Part shown: positions 1 through 8,464 of the stretch, piece by piece
Position numbering within the stretch: the stretch's first letter is position 1
Layout: each line of letters opens with the position of its first letter
Notes under the pieces: model-generated
Seen by the model: only the letters and a program-made list of their open reading frames with translations
Database searches by the model: none
Told to the model about the DNA's origin: nothing
Translations under genes and position numbers: made by a program
Source of the DNA: Ruminococcaceae bacterium UBA1425
GTDB lineage: Bacteria; Bacillota; Clostridia; Oscillospirales; Acutalibacteraceae
Length of the DNA: 41,283 nt
Assembly (NCBI GenBank): GCA_002329365.1
Contig: DCUB01000033.1
Coordinates: 1-41,283, forward strand
Reading direction: 5' to 3'

Positions 1-24
1 AGGCGCAATGCGCCGAAGGATCTT
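1..24 (+). repeat. Interspersed repeat, right part of a copy (family A2)
   Basis: The first 24 bases (GGCGCAATGCGCCGAAGGAT core) match the right part of the repeat at 11341-11373 and, inverted, at 20839-20871. The copy is cut by the window edge. It contains a short palindrome, GGCGCAATGCGCC. Confidence 0.7.
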
Positions 25-30
25 TTATAT

Positions 31-1041
31 CTATTCCTCAACCGAGGAAACTTCGACAGGCACGCCGTTTTCCTTTATCGACTTTATCGCCGCGTGAATA
101 ACGCGCGACGCCTCAAGCCCCTCCCTGCCGCTGCCGTCTATTTCCTCCGGCTTTGCGCCGTCGTCAACCTGGCGGACAAAGGTGTGTATCCTGTCGCGGA
201 AGGTGTCGTAAAACCCTCCGAACCCACCGAACACGGGGTTTGTGTAAACCTCCTTTACCCACGAATCCGCGGGGTAAAGTACCGCCTCGCGCCACATGTC
301 CTCAAAGACGAAACGGCCGTCCTCTCCGGCAACCTCGCAGCGCTCCATCGGGTGACCTCTTTTTATGTCGTACGAGCTTGTAAGATGACCGACCGCGCCG
401 CACCCGAAGCGCAAGTTGAAAGACGCGGTGGAGTAAATGTTTCTGCCCTTTGCCTTCATCGCAAAGCAAGATACCTCTTTGACGGGGCCGCAGAAATACT
501 GCATTATATTTACGCTGTGCGGGTTTAACGCCTTGAGGTGGTAAAACTCCGTTTCAAAATCCCCGGACCTGCCTATCCACAAAGCCATGTTGCAGAAAAG
601 AAGCCGTCCTATCCTGCCCTCGTCCTGCCACTTCTTTGCCTGCCGCGCGGCGGGAGTGAAGCGGTGGTTTAAGTCTATTCCGTAGCATCTGCCGAGCCTT
701 TCGGCAGTTTCCACCATTTCCTTCGCGTGCCGGAGGTCGTTTGAAATAGGCTTTTCGCCGAGGACATGGCAGCCCGCCTCAAGAGCCTGTATGGTCGGCT
801 CGTAATGGTCGCTTGAATACTCAAAGCCGCCGGTGGCGACGCTGCATATATCGGGCTTGAGATTGTCGAGCATCTCCCGGGCGGACAGGAACCACGGAAC
901 GCCGTATTTTTCGCCGGCAGCTTTTGCCCTGTCCTCCCTTATGTCGCATACTCCTACAAGCGTTGCCCTGTCGGACTGTGTGTATGCCGTAGCGTGATTA
1001 CTTCCTATAGTCCCCATGCCTATAACGCAGATACGCTGCAT
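31..1041 (-). CDS. Gfo/Idh/MocA family NAD(P)-dependent oxidoreductase
   Basis: A predicted cytoplasmic sugar or inositol dehydrogenase of 336 residues. The N-terminal Rossmann fold shows G-M-G-T-I-G and the family EKP motif follows near residue 96-98; its lysine is the usual catalytic residue. A C-terminal alpha/beta substrate domain follows. The frame opens at 1053, but that ATG touches the AAGGGG ribosome site, so I prefer the ATG at 1041, which puts the Rossmann strand at the very N-terminus. It is last in a minus-strand run after the sulfatase-like gene (24 bp away) and resembles the oxidoreductase at 3475-4563 (both have a GFE...HYEP...EKPISND stretch), so the two look paralogous. The substrate is unknown. 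Confidence 0.9.
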   Translation of the reverse strand: MQRICVIGMGTIGSNHATAYTQSDRATLVGVCDIREDRAKAAGEKYGVPWFLSAREMLDNLKPDICSVATGGFEYSSDHYEPTIQALEAGCHVLGEKPISNDLRHAKEMVETAERLGRCYGIDLNHRFTPAARQAKKWQDEGRIGRLLFCNMALWIGRSGDFETEFYHLKALNPHSVNIMQYFCGPVKEVSCFAMKAKGRNIYSTASFNLRFGCGAVGHLTSSYDIKRGHPMERCEVAGEDGRFVFEDMWREAVLYPADSWVKEVYTNPVFGGFGGFYDTFRDRIHTFVRQVDDGAKPEEIDGSGREGLEASRVIHAAIKSIKENGVPVEVSSVEE

Positions 1042-1065
1042 AACGCAGGTCATCCCCTTATATCT

Positions 1066-2445
1066 TTAGTCGTCCACACCCATATCGGCAAGCTTTGCCT
1101 GAAGCTTTTTCGCGGCTTCGGGGTCGCCTATGTGAAGCGAATTGTAAGCCTCCTCGGAGGACACGAACGGACGTCCGAAGCCGTTCCAGTCGAGGTTTGT
1201 GTACATCGGGTTTGTGCGCCCCGTTTCGGCCTCGCGCTTTTTGATGTGCGCCTCCATGCGCGCCGTAAGATAAGCCACCGTTTCGGGCTCGCTTTCGGCA
1301 AGGTTGTTGTATTCGTCGGGGTCGTCTATAAGATTGTAAAGCTCGACGGCGGGCTTGAAGTGGAAATCCGGCTCCAAAGCCCTTATGAGCTTCCACTCGG
1401 GCGTGCGCCAGCCGTGCTTGCGCATCCATGTCGCCTCGGTGATGTAAAACTCGCTTTCCTGAGGAATTCCCTCTCCCGTGACGGCCTTCGTAAGGTCGCG
1501 CCCGTCAAACTTTATGCCCGGGTCAATGCCGCAAAGCGAAAGTATCGTGGGCACGAAATCCTTAAGCTGGCAGATGTCCTGCACATGCCCCACATACGGG
1601 AAACCGCTGTAACGGATTGCAAGCGGCACGTTCAGAACATTGTCGTAAAGCGAATGATGGTCGAAATAGCAGTCGTGGTCGTAAAGCGTTTCGCCGTGGT
1701 CGGAGGTGAAAACAACGATTGTGTCGTCCTCCGCGCCGAGTGCGCGCAGCTTTTCGAGAATCTGATTTATGCAAGCGTCCATGTAGGCGACGCTGCCGTC
1801 GTACTGGGCGACTATATACTCGGCGTCGGTGCAGCCCTCGGGGAACCATGTGAGGAAATAGTCGCGGAACGGCTTGAACTCGTAAACGGGCTTTAGCGAC
1901 TTGTTGTTTTTGTCGAACTCGTCGCCGCCGTAGAAAAGGCGGTCGAACGGCTTTTTCGCGTAGTAGGGAGAATGGGGGTCCATATGGCGCATGAACAGCA
2001 GCCACGGCTGCTCCTGCGAAACGAGCCTTTCAAGCTCGGGAATAGCCGCGCCGTTCATGCTCTCTGCCTTTTCGGGGCTCCAGTCCTCGTATTTTATATA
2101 GTTGTCAAAGCCTCTGCCCGACGGATTACCCTTGAAGCCGATACAGGTCGAGGTGTAGCCGTAGTCCCTCAGTATTTCGGGCAGCGTCTTTATCTCGGGA
2201 AGAAGCTCTCCCTTGTGGCGCAGGGCGACGCAGTCGGTGCCGAAGCAGTCAAAGCCCGTAAGCATGGAGGCGTAGCCCGGCGTTGTGGGAACCGACGGGC
2301 TGAACATGTTGTCAAAGTAAAAACCGCCCTCTTTTATATATTTATCGATATGAGGGGTTGTAAGACGCTCATAGCCGTAAAGGCTCATGTGGTCGCTTCG
2401 AAGGCTGTCGATGCCGAACAGAAGTATGTTTGGTTTTTTTGACAT
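1066..2445 (-). CDS. Sulfatase-fold (alkaline phosphatase superfamily) hydrolase with Thr at the nucleophile position
   Basis: A 459-residue cytoplasmic protein with the sulfatase fold: N-terminal metal-site strand NILLFGIDSLRSDH (residues 6-19) and the later FTSDHGETLYDH metal site. The sulfatase signature C/S-x-P-x-R...TG aligns here with T54-T55-P56-G57-Y58...T63-G64. The residue normally converted to formylglycine is therefore Thr and the conserved Arg is Tyr. This makes a formylglycine sulfatase unlikely and a Thr-nucleophile phosphoesterase or phosphonate-type hydrolase more plausible (inference). No signal peptide is seen. An AAAGGAA ribosome site precedes the start. It lies 18 bp after an isomerase and 24 bp before a Gfo/Idh oxidoreductase, so it probably acts on the same small substrate. 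Confidence 0.85.
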   Translation of the reverse strand: MSKKPNILLFGIDSLRSDHMSLYGYERLTTPHIDKYIKEGGFYFDNMFSPSVPTTPGYASMLTGFDCFGTDCVALRHKGELLPEIKTLPEILRDYGYTSTCIGFKGNPSGRGFDNYIKYEDWSPEKAESMNGAAIPELERLVSQEQPWLLFMRHMDPHSPYYAKKPFDRLFYGGDEFDKNNKSLKPVYEFKPFRDYFLTWFPEGCTDAEYIVAQYDGSVAYMDACINQILEKLRALGAEDDTIVVFTSDHGETLYDHDCYFDHHSLYDNVLNVPLAIRYSGFPYVGHVQDICQLKDFVPTILSLCGIDPGIKFDGRDLTKAVTGEGIPQESEFYITEATWMRKHGWRTPEWKLIRALEPDFHFKPAVELYNLIDDPDEYNNLAESEPETVAYLTARMEAHIKKREAETGRTNPMYTNLDWNGFGRPFVSSEEAYNSLHIGDPEAAKKLQAKLADMGVDD

Positions 2446-2463
2446 AATGATGTTCCTTTCCTT

Positions 2464-3261
2464 TTATCTTGCCTTAAGTCTTTTAAGGATTGCGTTCATA
2501 TATCCGTAGCTCTCGGCGGCTATAGCCGTCGCCTCGGGCATTGAAAGAGCGGGGCCTATTACCTCAAGGCAGACGGGACCGTCGTAGTCGGCGTTTTTCA
2601 TCGCCTCGAAATAGCCGAACAAATCTATGTCGCCGCGCCCGCATGCCTGTAAAGCCGGCTCGCCGGGCGACGGGCCTTCGCCCTTGCAGTCGCGTATGTG
2701 TATGTGCTTCATTGCCGAGATTACGTTTGCAAGCTCTGTTGCCGGATTTTCGCCCGCCCTGTGGATGTGGCTCGGGTCCATATCGACGCCAAGTCCCTTT
2801 GAGTTGACCGTTTCCACCATGCGGAGCGTAGTTTCGGTGTTGTAGACAGCCGCGCCGACGTGCGCCTTTACGCAGAGCGTAACGCCGAAGCTTTCGGCGT
2901 CTGCGGCGAGCGCCGAAATAATCTCCATAGCTTCCCTGAAGCTTTCCTCGTCGCCCGTCTTGCCGCCGGAGCCTATGTTGACGACGGGTATTTTAAGCTC
3001 GGCGCAGGCCTCAAATGCCGTTAACAGCCTGTTTCTGTCGCGGGATGCGACCTCAGTCGAAAGAAACGGCAGTCCGTATTCCTCGCAAATTCCCATAAGC
3101 TCGGACTTCTGGAGCTTCCATTTCGCAAGGTTAAGATGCTCGCACATTCCCTCGATAGCCGAAATTTCAACTCCGTCATAGCCGCAGCGCTTTATAGCCT
3201 CTGCCGCCTCGCGGAAGCTGAACGCCTTAAACAGCACGCTGTTTACTCCTAATTTTATCAT
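2464..3261 (-). CDS. Sugar phosphate isomerase/epimerase (xylose isomerase-like TIM barrel)
   Basis: A 265-residue AP_endonuc_2/xylose isomerase-like barrel. The pattern GYDGVEIS near residues 27-34, then GVDMDPSHIH, HIHIRD and VCLEV strands, gives the usual Asp, His and Glu metal ligands. The strand that often carries the first metal Glu (LExH) reads CVKAHVG, with Lys132 in place of Glu, a variant I recall from isomerases that travel with Gfo/Idh oxidoreductases. The start has AGAGGG 8 bp upstream. It is followed closely by the sulfatase-fold hydrolase and an oxidoreductase; the three probably form one catabolic or modification unit. The substrate cannot be told from sequence. Confidence 0.87.
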   Translation of the reverse strand: MIKLGVNSVLFKAFSFREAAEAIKRCGYDGVEISAIEGMCEHLNLAKWKLQKSELMGICEEYGLPFLSTEVASRDRNRLLTAFEACAELKIPVVNIGSGGKTGDEESFREAMEIISALAADAESFGVTLCVKAHVGAAVYNTETTLRMVETVNSKGLGVDMDPSHIHRAGENPATELANVISAMKHIHIRDCKGEGPSPGEPALQACGRGDIDLFGYFEAMKNADYDGPVCLEVIGPALSMPEATAIAAESYGYMNAILKRLKAR

Positions 3262-3298
3262 TGTATAAACCCTCTTTATTCTGTCATTCTGATAGCAT

Positions 3299-3451
3299 TG
3301 TCATTCTGAGCGCAGCGAAGAATTTCTGAAACATTTATTATGTCATTCTGAGTGCAGCGAAGAATTTCTGAAACATTTATTATGTCATTGTGAGCGCAGC
3401 GAAGAATTTCTGAAACATTTATTATGTCATTCTGAGCGCAGCGAAGAATCT
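3299..3451. repeat. Tandem array, 42-bp unit, about 3.6 copies (family A1)
   Basis: Units begin at 3299, 3341, 3383 and 3425, each starting TGTCATTCTGAGCGCAGCGA and ending in a TTTATTA tail. The fourth ends with the canonical AGAATCT instead of the tail. Unit differences are single bases (GAGTGCAG in unit 2, ATTGTGAG in unit 3). A short fragment, TGTCATTCTGA, lies at 3282-3292. The array fills the gap between the oxidoreductase at 3475 and the isomerase. No gene is seen here. It is not a CRISPR because there are no variable spacers. Confidence 0.9.
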
Positions 3452-3474
3452 AATCAGCCCGCCGGCAAATTGTA

Positions 3475-4563
3475 TTAATGGATTATGCCGACATCGCCGT
3501 GAATAGGCGGAAGCGCGTGCGGGCGTACAATCTGGCCACCCGACTCATACGAGTCAATCGCGGCGAAAATGTATTCCATCGTAGCCAGAGCGTCGCGTCC
3601 GCTGGCTCTGAGGTGCTCCTTCGGCACACCGTTTGACACGTCCTCAAGGAACGCGTGTATTCTTATGGGGAACGTAGCGCCGAAATCGGTGATGCCCGTG
3701 TTTGTAACCTCCGGCTCCTTGTTTACTTCCCAGTAGGTAATCTTTTCGACGCAGTTTTCAATGCAGAAGGTGCCCTTTGTGCCGGCAAGCTCAAAGCTCC
3801 ACCAGCCGCCGAGACCGAAATGCGCGTCGCCGCGCTGGGAGAGCAGATAACCGATGCAGCCGTTTTCAAACTTCATGTGGATGCTCTGGATGGAGAGCAT
3901 GAGGTCCGACGACTGGCGGCGCGCGCCGGGCTTATCCATAAATGCCTGTATGTGCGTTACATTTCCGCAGAAATGGCGCATGACGGAGAAAGGATGAGTC
4001 AAAAAAGCCTTCGCGTGGGAATACGGCATCTGCCAGCGCGAGTTTACGTCAACAGTCTGCGGGTTTACGGAGCTGCCGTTAAAGCCGACCTTTGTCATCG
4101 CGTAAACCTGCTCGCCGATTTTTCCGCCGGCTATAAGCTCGCGCGCCTTGTCGGCGGGGCCTGAAAAGAAATGATTGAGGTTGCAGCCGAGGTAAAGATT
4201 TTTCTTCGCCGCAAAGCTCACCATCTCGCGCGCCTCGTTTATATCGTTTGAGATGGGCTTTTCCGTAAGCACATTTTTACCGGCGTCGAGAGCCTGCATT
4301 ACAGGCTCATAGTGCCACGAGCCGTTTTCAAAGCCGGACGTCGTAACGTCGACGATGTCAAGCTCGGGGTGCGCCGAAAGCATTTCCTTCAGGCTGTAAA
4401 ACGCCGGAACGCCGAATTTTTCGGCTGCCTCGTCGGCTCTTTCGCGGCGCAGGTCGCATACGGCGACAAGTTCTGAAAGCTCGTCGTTTTTGTGGCATTG
4501 TGCGTGTGTGTTGCCGATGCCGCCCATTCCGACGACGCCGACCTTAAGGGGTGTTTTTGCCAT
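3475..4563 (-). CDS. Gfo/Idh/MocA family oxidoreductase (second copy)
   Basis: A 362-residue NAD(P)-dependent dehydrogenase with N-terminal KVGVVGMGGIGNTHA nucleotide-binding motif and EKPISND at the catalytic-lysine position. The frame opens at 4572, but the ATG at 4563 sits 8 bp after AAAGGA, whereas the upstream ATG overlaps that ribosome site; I chose 4563. The start lies 5 bp from the stop of the pyruvyl transferase family gene, so they are co-transcribed. It resembles the oxidoreductase at 31-1041 and probably arose by duplication. In this setting it may oxidise or reduce a sugar destined for a surface glycan, or belong to the same catabolic route as the downstream isomerase. Confidence 0.9.
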   Translation of the reverse strand: MAKTPLKVGVVGMGGIGNTHAQCHKNDELSELVAVCDLRRERADEAAEKFGVPAFYSLKEMLSAHPELDIVDVTTSGFENGSWHYEPVMQALDAGKNVLTEKPISNDINEAREMVSFAAKKNLYLGCNLNHFFSGPADKARELIAGGKIGEQVYAMTKVGFNGSSVNPQTVDVNSRWQMPYSHAKAFLTHPFSVMRHFCGNVTHIQAFMDKPGARRQSSDLMLSIQSIHMKFENGCIGYLLSQRGDAHFGLGGWWSFELAGTKGTFCIENCVEKITYWEVNKEPEVTNTGITDFGATFPIRIHAFLEDVSNGVPKEHLRASGRDALATMEYIFAAIDSYESGGQIVRPHALPPIHGDVGIIH

Positions 4564-4568
4564 GGTTA

Positions 4569-5654
4569 TCATCCTTTCGTCCGTTGGTGAGTTTTATTGC
4601 TGTTAACATTATGCTTGTTTCTTGAGGTTTCGACGGTAAAACGGGGCAGCATGACCTCTCTTACGTAATCGGCCGTTTTCGGCGACATTCCCTGCATAAA
4701 ATGGTACGCCCTTGTGTAAAGCGGCGTTTTTATTTTTGCCCTGCTCCTGTCCATGTAATACTCATGAAGCTCTGATAAAAGCCCGTCTCTGTCCGCCGTT
4801 TCGTTTATCATTGATGCCGCGGCGTCAAGTATAATCTTTTTCACGTCTTCTATGTCGGGTGCCTTAAAGTCCCAGTCGATTGAGCGGAACATATCGGGCG
4901 TGTAAAGCGGCAGAAATTTTTCCATCCACGAATAGCGGACGTCGAAATAATTCCTTGCGAGTATTACTGGTATGCCCATAGCCGTGCAGGGTGCGGCGAC
5001 GTGAAGGCGTGAGGTGACAATAAGCGACGCCTCGTCCCTGTATCGCGCCAGTGTTTCTCCTGCTTTAATGTCAAGGCTTTTGTAGGTTTCGTCCTCTGAA
5101 ATGCCGTTGTCAAGGAAGAATGACTGCGATATGTATTCCGTTTTTTTCCTCAGACGCTCCGGCATAAAAGCCTCTATGCCTTCGGGGGCGTCAACAAGGA
5201 ACACCCTGCCGTTTTCGGGTTCTTTTGTCCTTCTGGGCAGAGCCATCGTAAGACAGCCGGTTAAAAACGCCCTTTTGCCGAGCCTGTTCATAAGCATGTA
5301 CGTCGGCTCGTCGCGGCAGCCGATTACAGTTTCGGCGGGCAGCGCGCGGATATGCCTCCTGTCCGCGACGGACATTCCGTGAAACCCGAAGAAAACAGGC
5401 CAGATGTCGGGCGAAACGGGAAAAACAGGCGCTCCCTTTATTCTTATAAAGCAGCCCTGAAGCGGCAGGAGCGTCAGTTCGCCGCGATAATCCGTTATCT
5501 CCGTTCTTTTTATAAGGCTTCGGTCGCTGCGGCTTATTCCCATGTAATCGTAAAGATTGTCGACCGCGTAGCTCTGGTAACAATCGCCGAGGTTTCCGTA
5601 TTGATTATTTCCCCGCACGCAGTTACGTCCGAACACGAGCCTGCCGTATTTCAT
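4569..5654 (-). CDS. Polysaccharide pyruvyl transferase family protein
   Basis: A 361-residue member of the PS_pyruv_trans family (CsaB/WcaK/EpsI type), which in characterised members adds ketal-linked pyruvate to a glycan sugar. Family marks are the N-terminal GNxGD motif (N-N-Q-Y-G-N-L-G-D), the mid-protein VTSRLHVAAPCTAMGIP segment typical of the donor-binding half, and the following RNYFDVR. The frame runs back to 5684, but ATG 5654 has GGAGG 7 bp upstream and begins right at the conserved N-terminus. It lies 36 bp after the flippase and directly before an oxidoreductase, which supports a role in envelope glycan decoration. No glycosyltransferase is visible nearby. Confidence 0.8.
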   Translation of the reverse strand: MKYGRLVFGRNCVRGNNQYGNLGDCYQSYAVDNLYDYMGISRSDRSLIKRTEITDYRGELTLLPLQGCFIRIKGAPVFPVSPDIWPVFFGFHGMSVADRRHIRALPAETVIGCRDEPTYMLMNRLGKRAFLTGCLTMALPRRTKEPENGRVFLVDAPEGIEAFMPERLRKKTEYISQSFFLDNGISEDETYKSLDIKAGETLARYRDEASLIVTSRLHVAAPCTAMGIPVILARNYFDVRYSWMEKFLPLYTPDMFRSIDWDFKAPDIEDVKKIILDAAASMINETADRDGLLSELHEYYMDRSRAKIKTPLYTRAYHFMQGMSPKTADYVREVMLPRFTVETSRNKHNVNSNKTHQRTKG

Positions 5655-5690
5655 CAGTTTTCCTCCAAGTAAAATTTGCGGCAAGAAGCT

Positions 5691-6911
5691 TTAGGACAAC
5701 ACCGCCTGTATTTTGTCGCGCGGCGCCGCTTTTAGAAACCCGATTACCGTAACGGAGGCGAGCCTGACGAGATTTACCGCCAGAACTGCCGTTATGAACG
5801 CTCCGAGCCCGCTTTTCAGAAGAACGGGGATACAGACTGCGAAATAGAGCGTTATATAAATTCCGTTTACAAGAATCTGATATCTTTCGCCGGTAAAGCG
5901 CAGTATGATGACGAGAAGCAGGTTTGAGACAAAGAAAACAATCTGACCGCCGTTAGCCGCAAGGAAATACCTTTGCGCTTCGCCCAGTATTTCGGGGTAA
6001 AGCAGACCGACGGCAAACGGCGCCACGGGGATGAGCACCAGAAATGCTGCGGCACCTATGGCGAGAGAGCCGAGAATGCAGAGGGCAAAAAAGCGTCTGG
6101 TGATAGGTTTGCCGTATTTTACGAGGTAGCCTATTACAACTCCTTCGAGCGGACCCGTGAGTAGCGCCGTTGCCTTGCCGAGAAGCGACGAAACATAAAA
6201 GACGGCTACGTCGGTGCCACCGAGAATGGTTTTTATAAGCACCCTGTCGGAATTGAGGATGAAATTCGAAAACGCCTGCGACAATACAAGTTGCATGCAG
6301 GAGCGGAAGACGTGACGCCTGTTTTCGGACGGCTTTAAGAGCGGACGTTTGTATATCTTTCCGACCGACACGACGTAAAGCACAGCCGGAAGCTCGCCTA
6401 TTATGAAAACCGTTTCCCAGTATGAGGACAGCCTGAAAACTGTTACGCCGGCTGCCGTTGACGCGCTGAGTATGAGGTAGTAAAGAAAAAATCGCCGGTA
6501 GTTTAGCGAGAGCTTGAACTCGCAGTCGGAGTAGCAGCGAAGCATGTACAAAATGCCCGCAAGGGGAAACAGGAGGAAGGACAGAGCTTTCTGCCCGCCG
6601 AACACAAAAAGCGTGACAGTAGCCGCGAGCGCGCACGCCGCGCCGCACAAGATAAGAAAAAGGTTATAGTCGCCGTTTGACGATTCAAAGCGCGTGCTTA
6701 CGGCAAGGCGCGAAAAATTAACGCCGGAACCCATTGAGACGGAAAAAACCGAAAGCAGGGCGAAAAGCGTGAGCAGGTTGCCGAATTCTTCCGCTCCGAT
6801 GGCGCCGCTGAAGGACGGGAAAACAAAAAACTGTATGACGCAGTTGTATATAACAAGCCCCGCCATACTCAAAGATACGCTCTGTAGGAATCCGAACCTG
6901 TTTTTGTTCAT
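5691..6911 (-). CDS. Oligosaccharide flippase family membrane protein (Wzx/MATE-like)
   Basis: A 406-residue integral membrane protein with about 12 hydrophobic segments, beginning near residues 12-32 and 36-60 and ending with a pair of helices near 340-395. The pattern, including the early GAEEFGNLLTLFAL segment, fits polysaccharide biosynthesis (Wzx-like) flippases, which move lipid-linked oligosaccharides across the membrane. It is first in the minus-strand unit, behind the promoter at 6947-6975, and followed by the pyruvyl transferase family gene. The ribosome site is weak (GCGGG). It is shorter than many Wzx proteins (about 450-500), so the exact cargo class is uncertain. Confidence 0.8.
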   Translation of the reverse strand: MNKNRFGFLQSVSLSMAGLVIYNCVIQFFVFPSFSGAIGAEEFGNLLTLFALLSVFSVSMGSGVNFSRLAVSTRFESSNGDYNLFLILCGAACALAATVTLFVFGGQKALSFLLFPLAGILYMLRCYSDCEFKLSLNYRRFFLYYLILSASTAAGVTVFRLSSYWETVFIIGELPAVLYVVSVGKIYKRPLLKPSENRRHVFRSCMQLVLSQAFSNFILNSDRVLIKTILGGTDVAVFYVSSLLGKATALLTGPLEGVVIGYLVKYGKPITRRFFALCILGSLAIGAAAFLVLIPVAPFAVGLLYPEILGEAQRYFLAANGGQIVFFVSNLLLVIILRFTGERYQILVNGIYITLYFAVCIPVLLKSGLGAFITAVLAVNLVRLASVTVIGFLKAAPRDKIQAVLS

Positions 6912-6946
6912 ACAACCCGCACTTTCGGATTTTAGTTACTTGAAGT

Positions 6947-6975
6947 ATTGTATCACTATATCTTCTGTTTTTCAA
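6947..6975 (-). promoter_or_regulatory. Predicted sigma-A promoter for the flippase operon
   Basis: Read on the minus strand: -35 TTGAAA (6975-6970), 17-bp spacer, -10 TACAAT (6952-6947), about 36 bp before the flippase start. It is arranged back to back with the plus-strand promoter at 6983-7011; only 7 bp separate the two -35 boxes. Confidence 0.65.
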
Positions 6976-6982
6976 GCAAATA

Positions 6983-7011
6983 TTGTATTTTTACGGTCAC
7001 TGTGCTATTAT
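6983..7011 (+). promoter_or_regulatory. Predicted sigma-A promoter for the deaminase operon
   Basis: -35 TTGTAT (6983-6988), 17-bp spacer, -10 TATTAT (7006-7011), about 30 bp before the deaminase start. The region between this and the minus-strand promoter is too short for a long leader or a SAM/SAH riboswitch. Confidence 0.65.
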
Positions 7012-7041
7012 ATTTGAAGCTTTAAATTTTTAAGAAGAAGT

Positions 7042-8334
7042 GTGTTGCGTTTGAACCTGCTGATTAAGGGTATTACCGCCGTTCTGCCCGATGGCACGGG
7101 CTATGTCGTGCGCGACGCCGACGTGTATATCGGCGGCGGCGTTATTTTGTCGCTCGGCGACGTGCCAGAGGGTTTTCGCGCCGAAAAGGTTATAGACGGC
7201 AGCGGAAGGCTTCTTGTGCAGGGGCTTGTAAACGCGCACACCCACGCTTACATGTCGCTTTTGCGCGGACGCGCCGACGACCTCAGCTTCGACGACTGGC
7301 TTTTTCGCAATATCATACCCATGGAGGATAAGCTTGAACCCGACGATTTTTACTGGGGAACGCTGCTCTCCGTTTGCGAAATGATTCGCTCCGGCACAAC
7401 GTCATATCTCGACATGCACATGATGCCCGAAAAATGCGCGCTCGCAGCAGGCGAAAGCGGACTGCGCGCCGTTCTCTCCCGCGGGCTTGTCGGCGAAAGC
7501 CGCGGCGACGAGGGAGGACTTCGCCGGCTCCGCGAGGCAAAGGCGGATATAGCTCAATTTAAGGACTATGACCGGCTCGGCTTTATGCTCGCGCCGCACG
7601 CGCCTTATTCCTGCTCGCCCGATTTTATCGAAGCGGTAACAGAAGCTGCCGCGGAGCTTAATGTCGGCATAAACATCCATCTTTCCGAAAGCGCGCGCGA
7701 GGTTCGCGGCTCGATTGTCAGATACGGGCTTACTCCCGTCGCTCTGATGGAAAAGGCAGGGCTGTTTGACCTCCCCTGCACGGCGGCCCACTGCGTGCGG
7801 CTGACTGACAGCGACATGAATATTCTGCGCAACAGAAACGTCCGCGTCGTCACCTGCCCCGCAAGCAACATGAAGCTCGGCAACGGCTTTGCACCCGTGC
7901 CCGAGCTGCTCAAAAAGGGTGTCACTGTCGCTTTGGGCACAGACGGCGCGGCGAGCAACAACTCGCTTAATATGTTCAGGGAGCTTTCGCTCCTTACTCT
8001 CATCCACAAGGGTTCACACCGCGACCCGACGTGCGTTACTGCCTGTGAAGGGCTTAAAACCGCCTCCGTAAACGGCGCGAAGGCTTTGGGGCTTGAAAAA
8101 ACGGGCGAAATACGGGCAGGGTTTAACGCCGACCTTGTAATTCTGCGGCTTGACTCCCCCGCCATGAACCCGCGCGCCGACATGATTTCCGCGCTTTGCT
8201 ACTCCGGCTGTTCATCGTCCGTAGAAACAGTCATAGTCGGCGGCGACATCGTTATGGAAAACGGCGAGATTAAGACTGTCGACGAGGAAAGGGTTATTTT
8301 TGAAGCAAACAGAATAGCGTTACGTCTCGGCTGA
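7042..8334 (+). CDS. mtaD: Amidohydrolase, SAH/5'-methylthioadenosine deaminase type
   Basis: A 430-residue amidohydrolase of the TrzN/MtaD group, which deaminates the adenine of S-adenosylhomocysteine, methylthioadenosine or related nucleosides to hypoxanthine. Zinc-site marks are H66-x-H68 in NAHTHAYMS, IHLSES, AAHCVRL and LGTDGAASNN; APHAPYSCSP is also typical. Possible starts are GTG 7042, TTG 7045 and TTG 7051; AAGAAGAAG at 7032-7040 fits the last best, which would shorten the protein by three residues. It heads a plus-strand gene run that later includes an AhcY-family hydrolase lacking the usual adenine-recognition motif. That pairing favours SAH as substrate (inference). Other adenosine-type substrates remain possible. 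Confidence 0.88.
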   Translation: MLRLNLLIKGITAVLPDGTGYVVRDADVYIGGGVILSLGDVPEGFRAEKVIDGSGRLLVQGLVNAHTHAYMSLLRGRADDLSFDDWLFRNIIPMEDKLEPDDFYWGTLLSVCEMIRSGTTSYLDMHMMPEKCALAAGESGLRAVLSRGLVGESRGDEGGLRRLREAKADIAQFKDYDRLGFMLAPHAPYSCSPDFIEAVTEAAAELNVGINIHLSESAREVRGSIVRYGLTPVALMEKAGLFDLPCTAAHCVRLTDSDMNILRNRNVRVVTCPASNMKLGNGFAPVPELLKKGVTVALGTDGAASNNSLNMFRELSLLTLIHKGSHRDPTCVTACEGLKTASVNGAKALGLEKTGEIRAGFNADLVILRLDSPAMNPRADMISALCYSGCSSSVETVIVGGDIVMENGEIKTVDEERVIFEANRIALRLG

Positions 8335-8464
8335 TTTCGTTTTGTTCTGTAACTAAGGTTTCCTTACTGTCCGCAGCGTAAAACGGGCGGGTTTTCAGGC
8401 GCTACAGTTTTTGCGCCGTTGCGGGCAATAATATATAAATACCGACATTTTTAAAGGAGCTTCC

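Noticed and set aside
94..528. Long open frames opposite to the oxidoreductase, sulfatase and other genes
   Set aside because: They lie wholly inside well-supported genes on the other strand or frame, and their translations show no family motifs.
3299..3451. CRISPR array
   Set aside because: The 42-bp units are near-identical along their whole length, with no variable spacers and no cas genes nearby.
6912..7041. SAM or SAH riboswitch upstream of the deaminase gene
   Set aside because: The predicted transcript leader is only about 25-30 bases, too short for these riboswitches.
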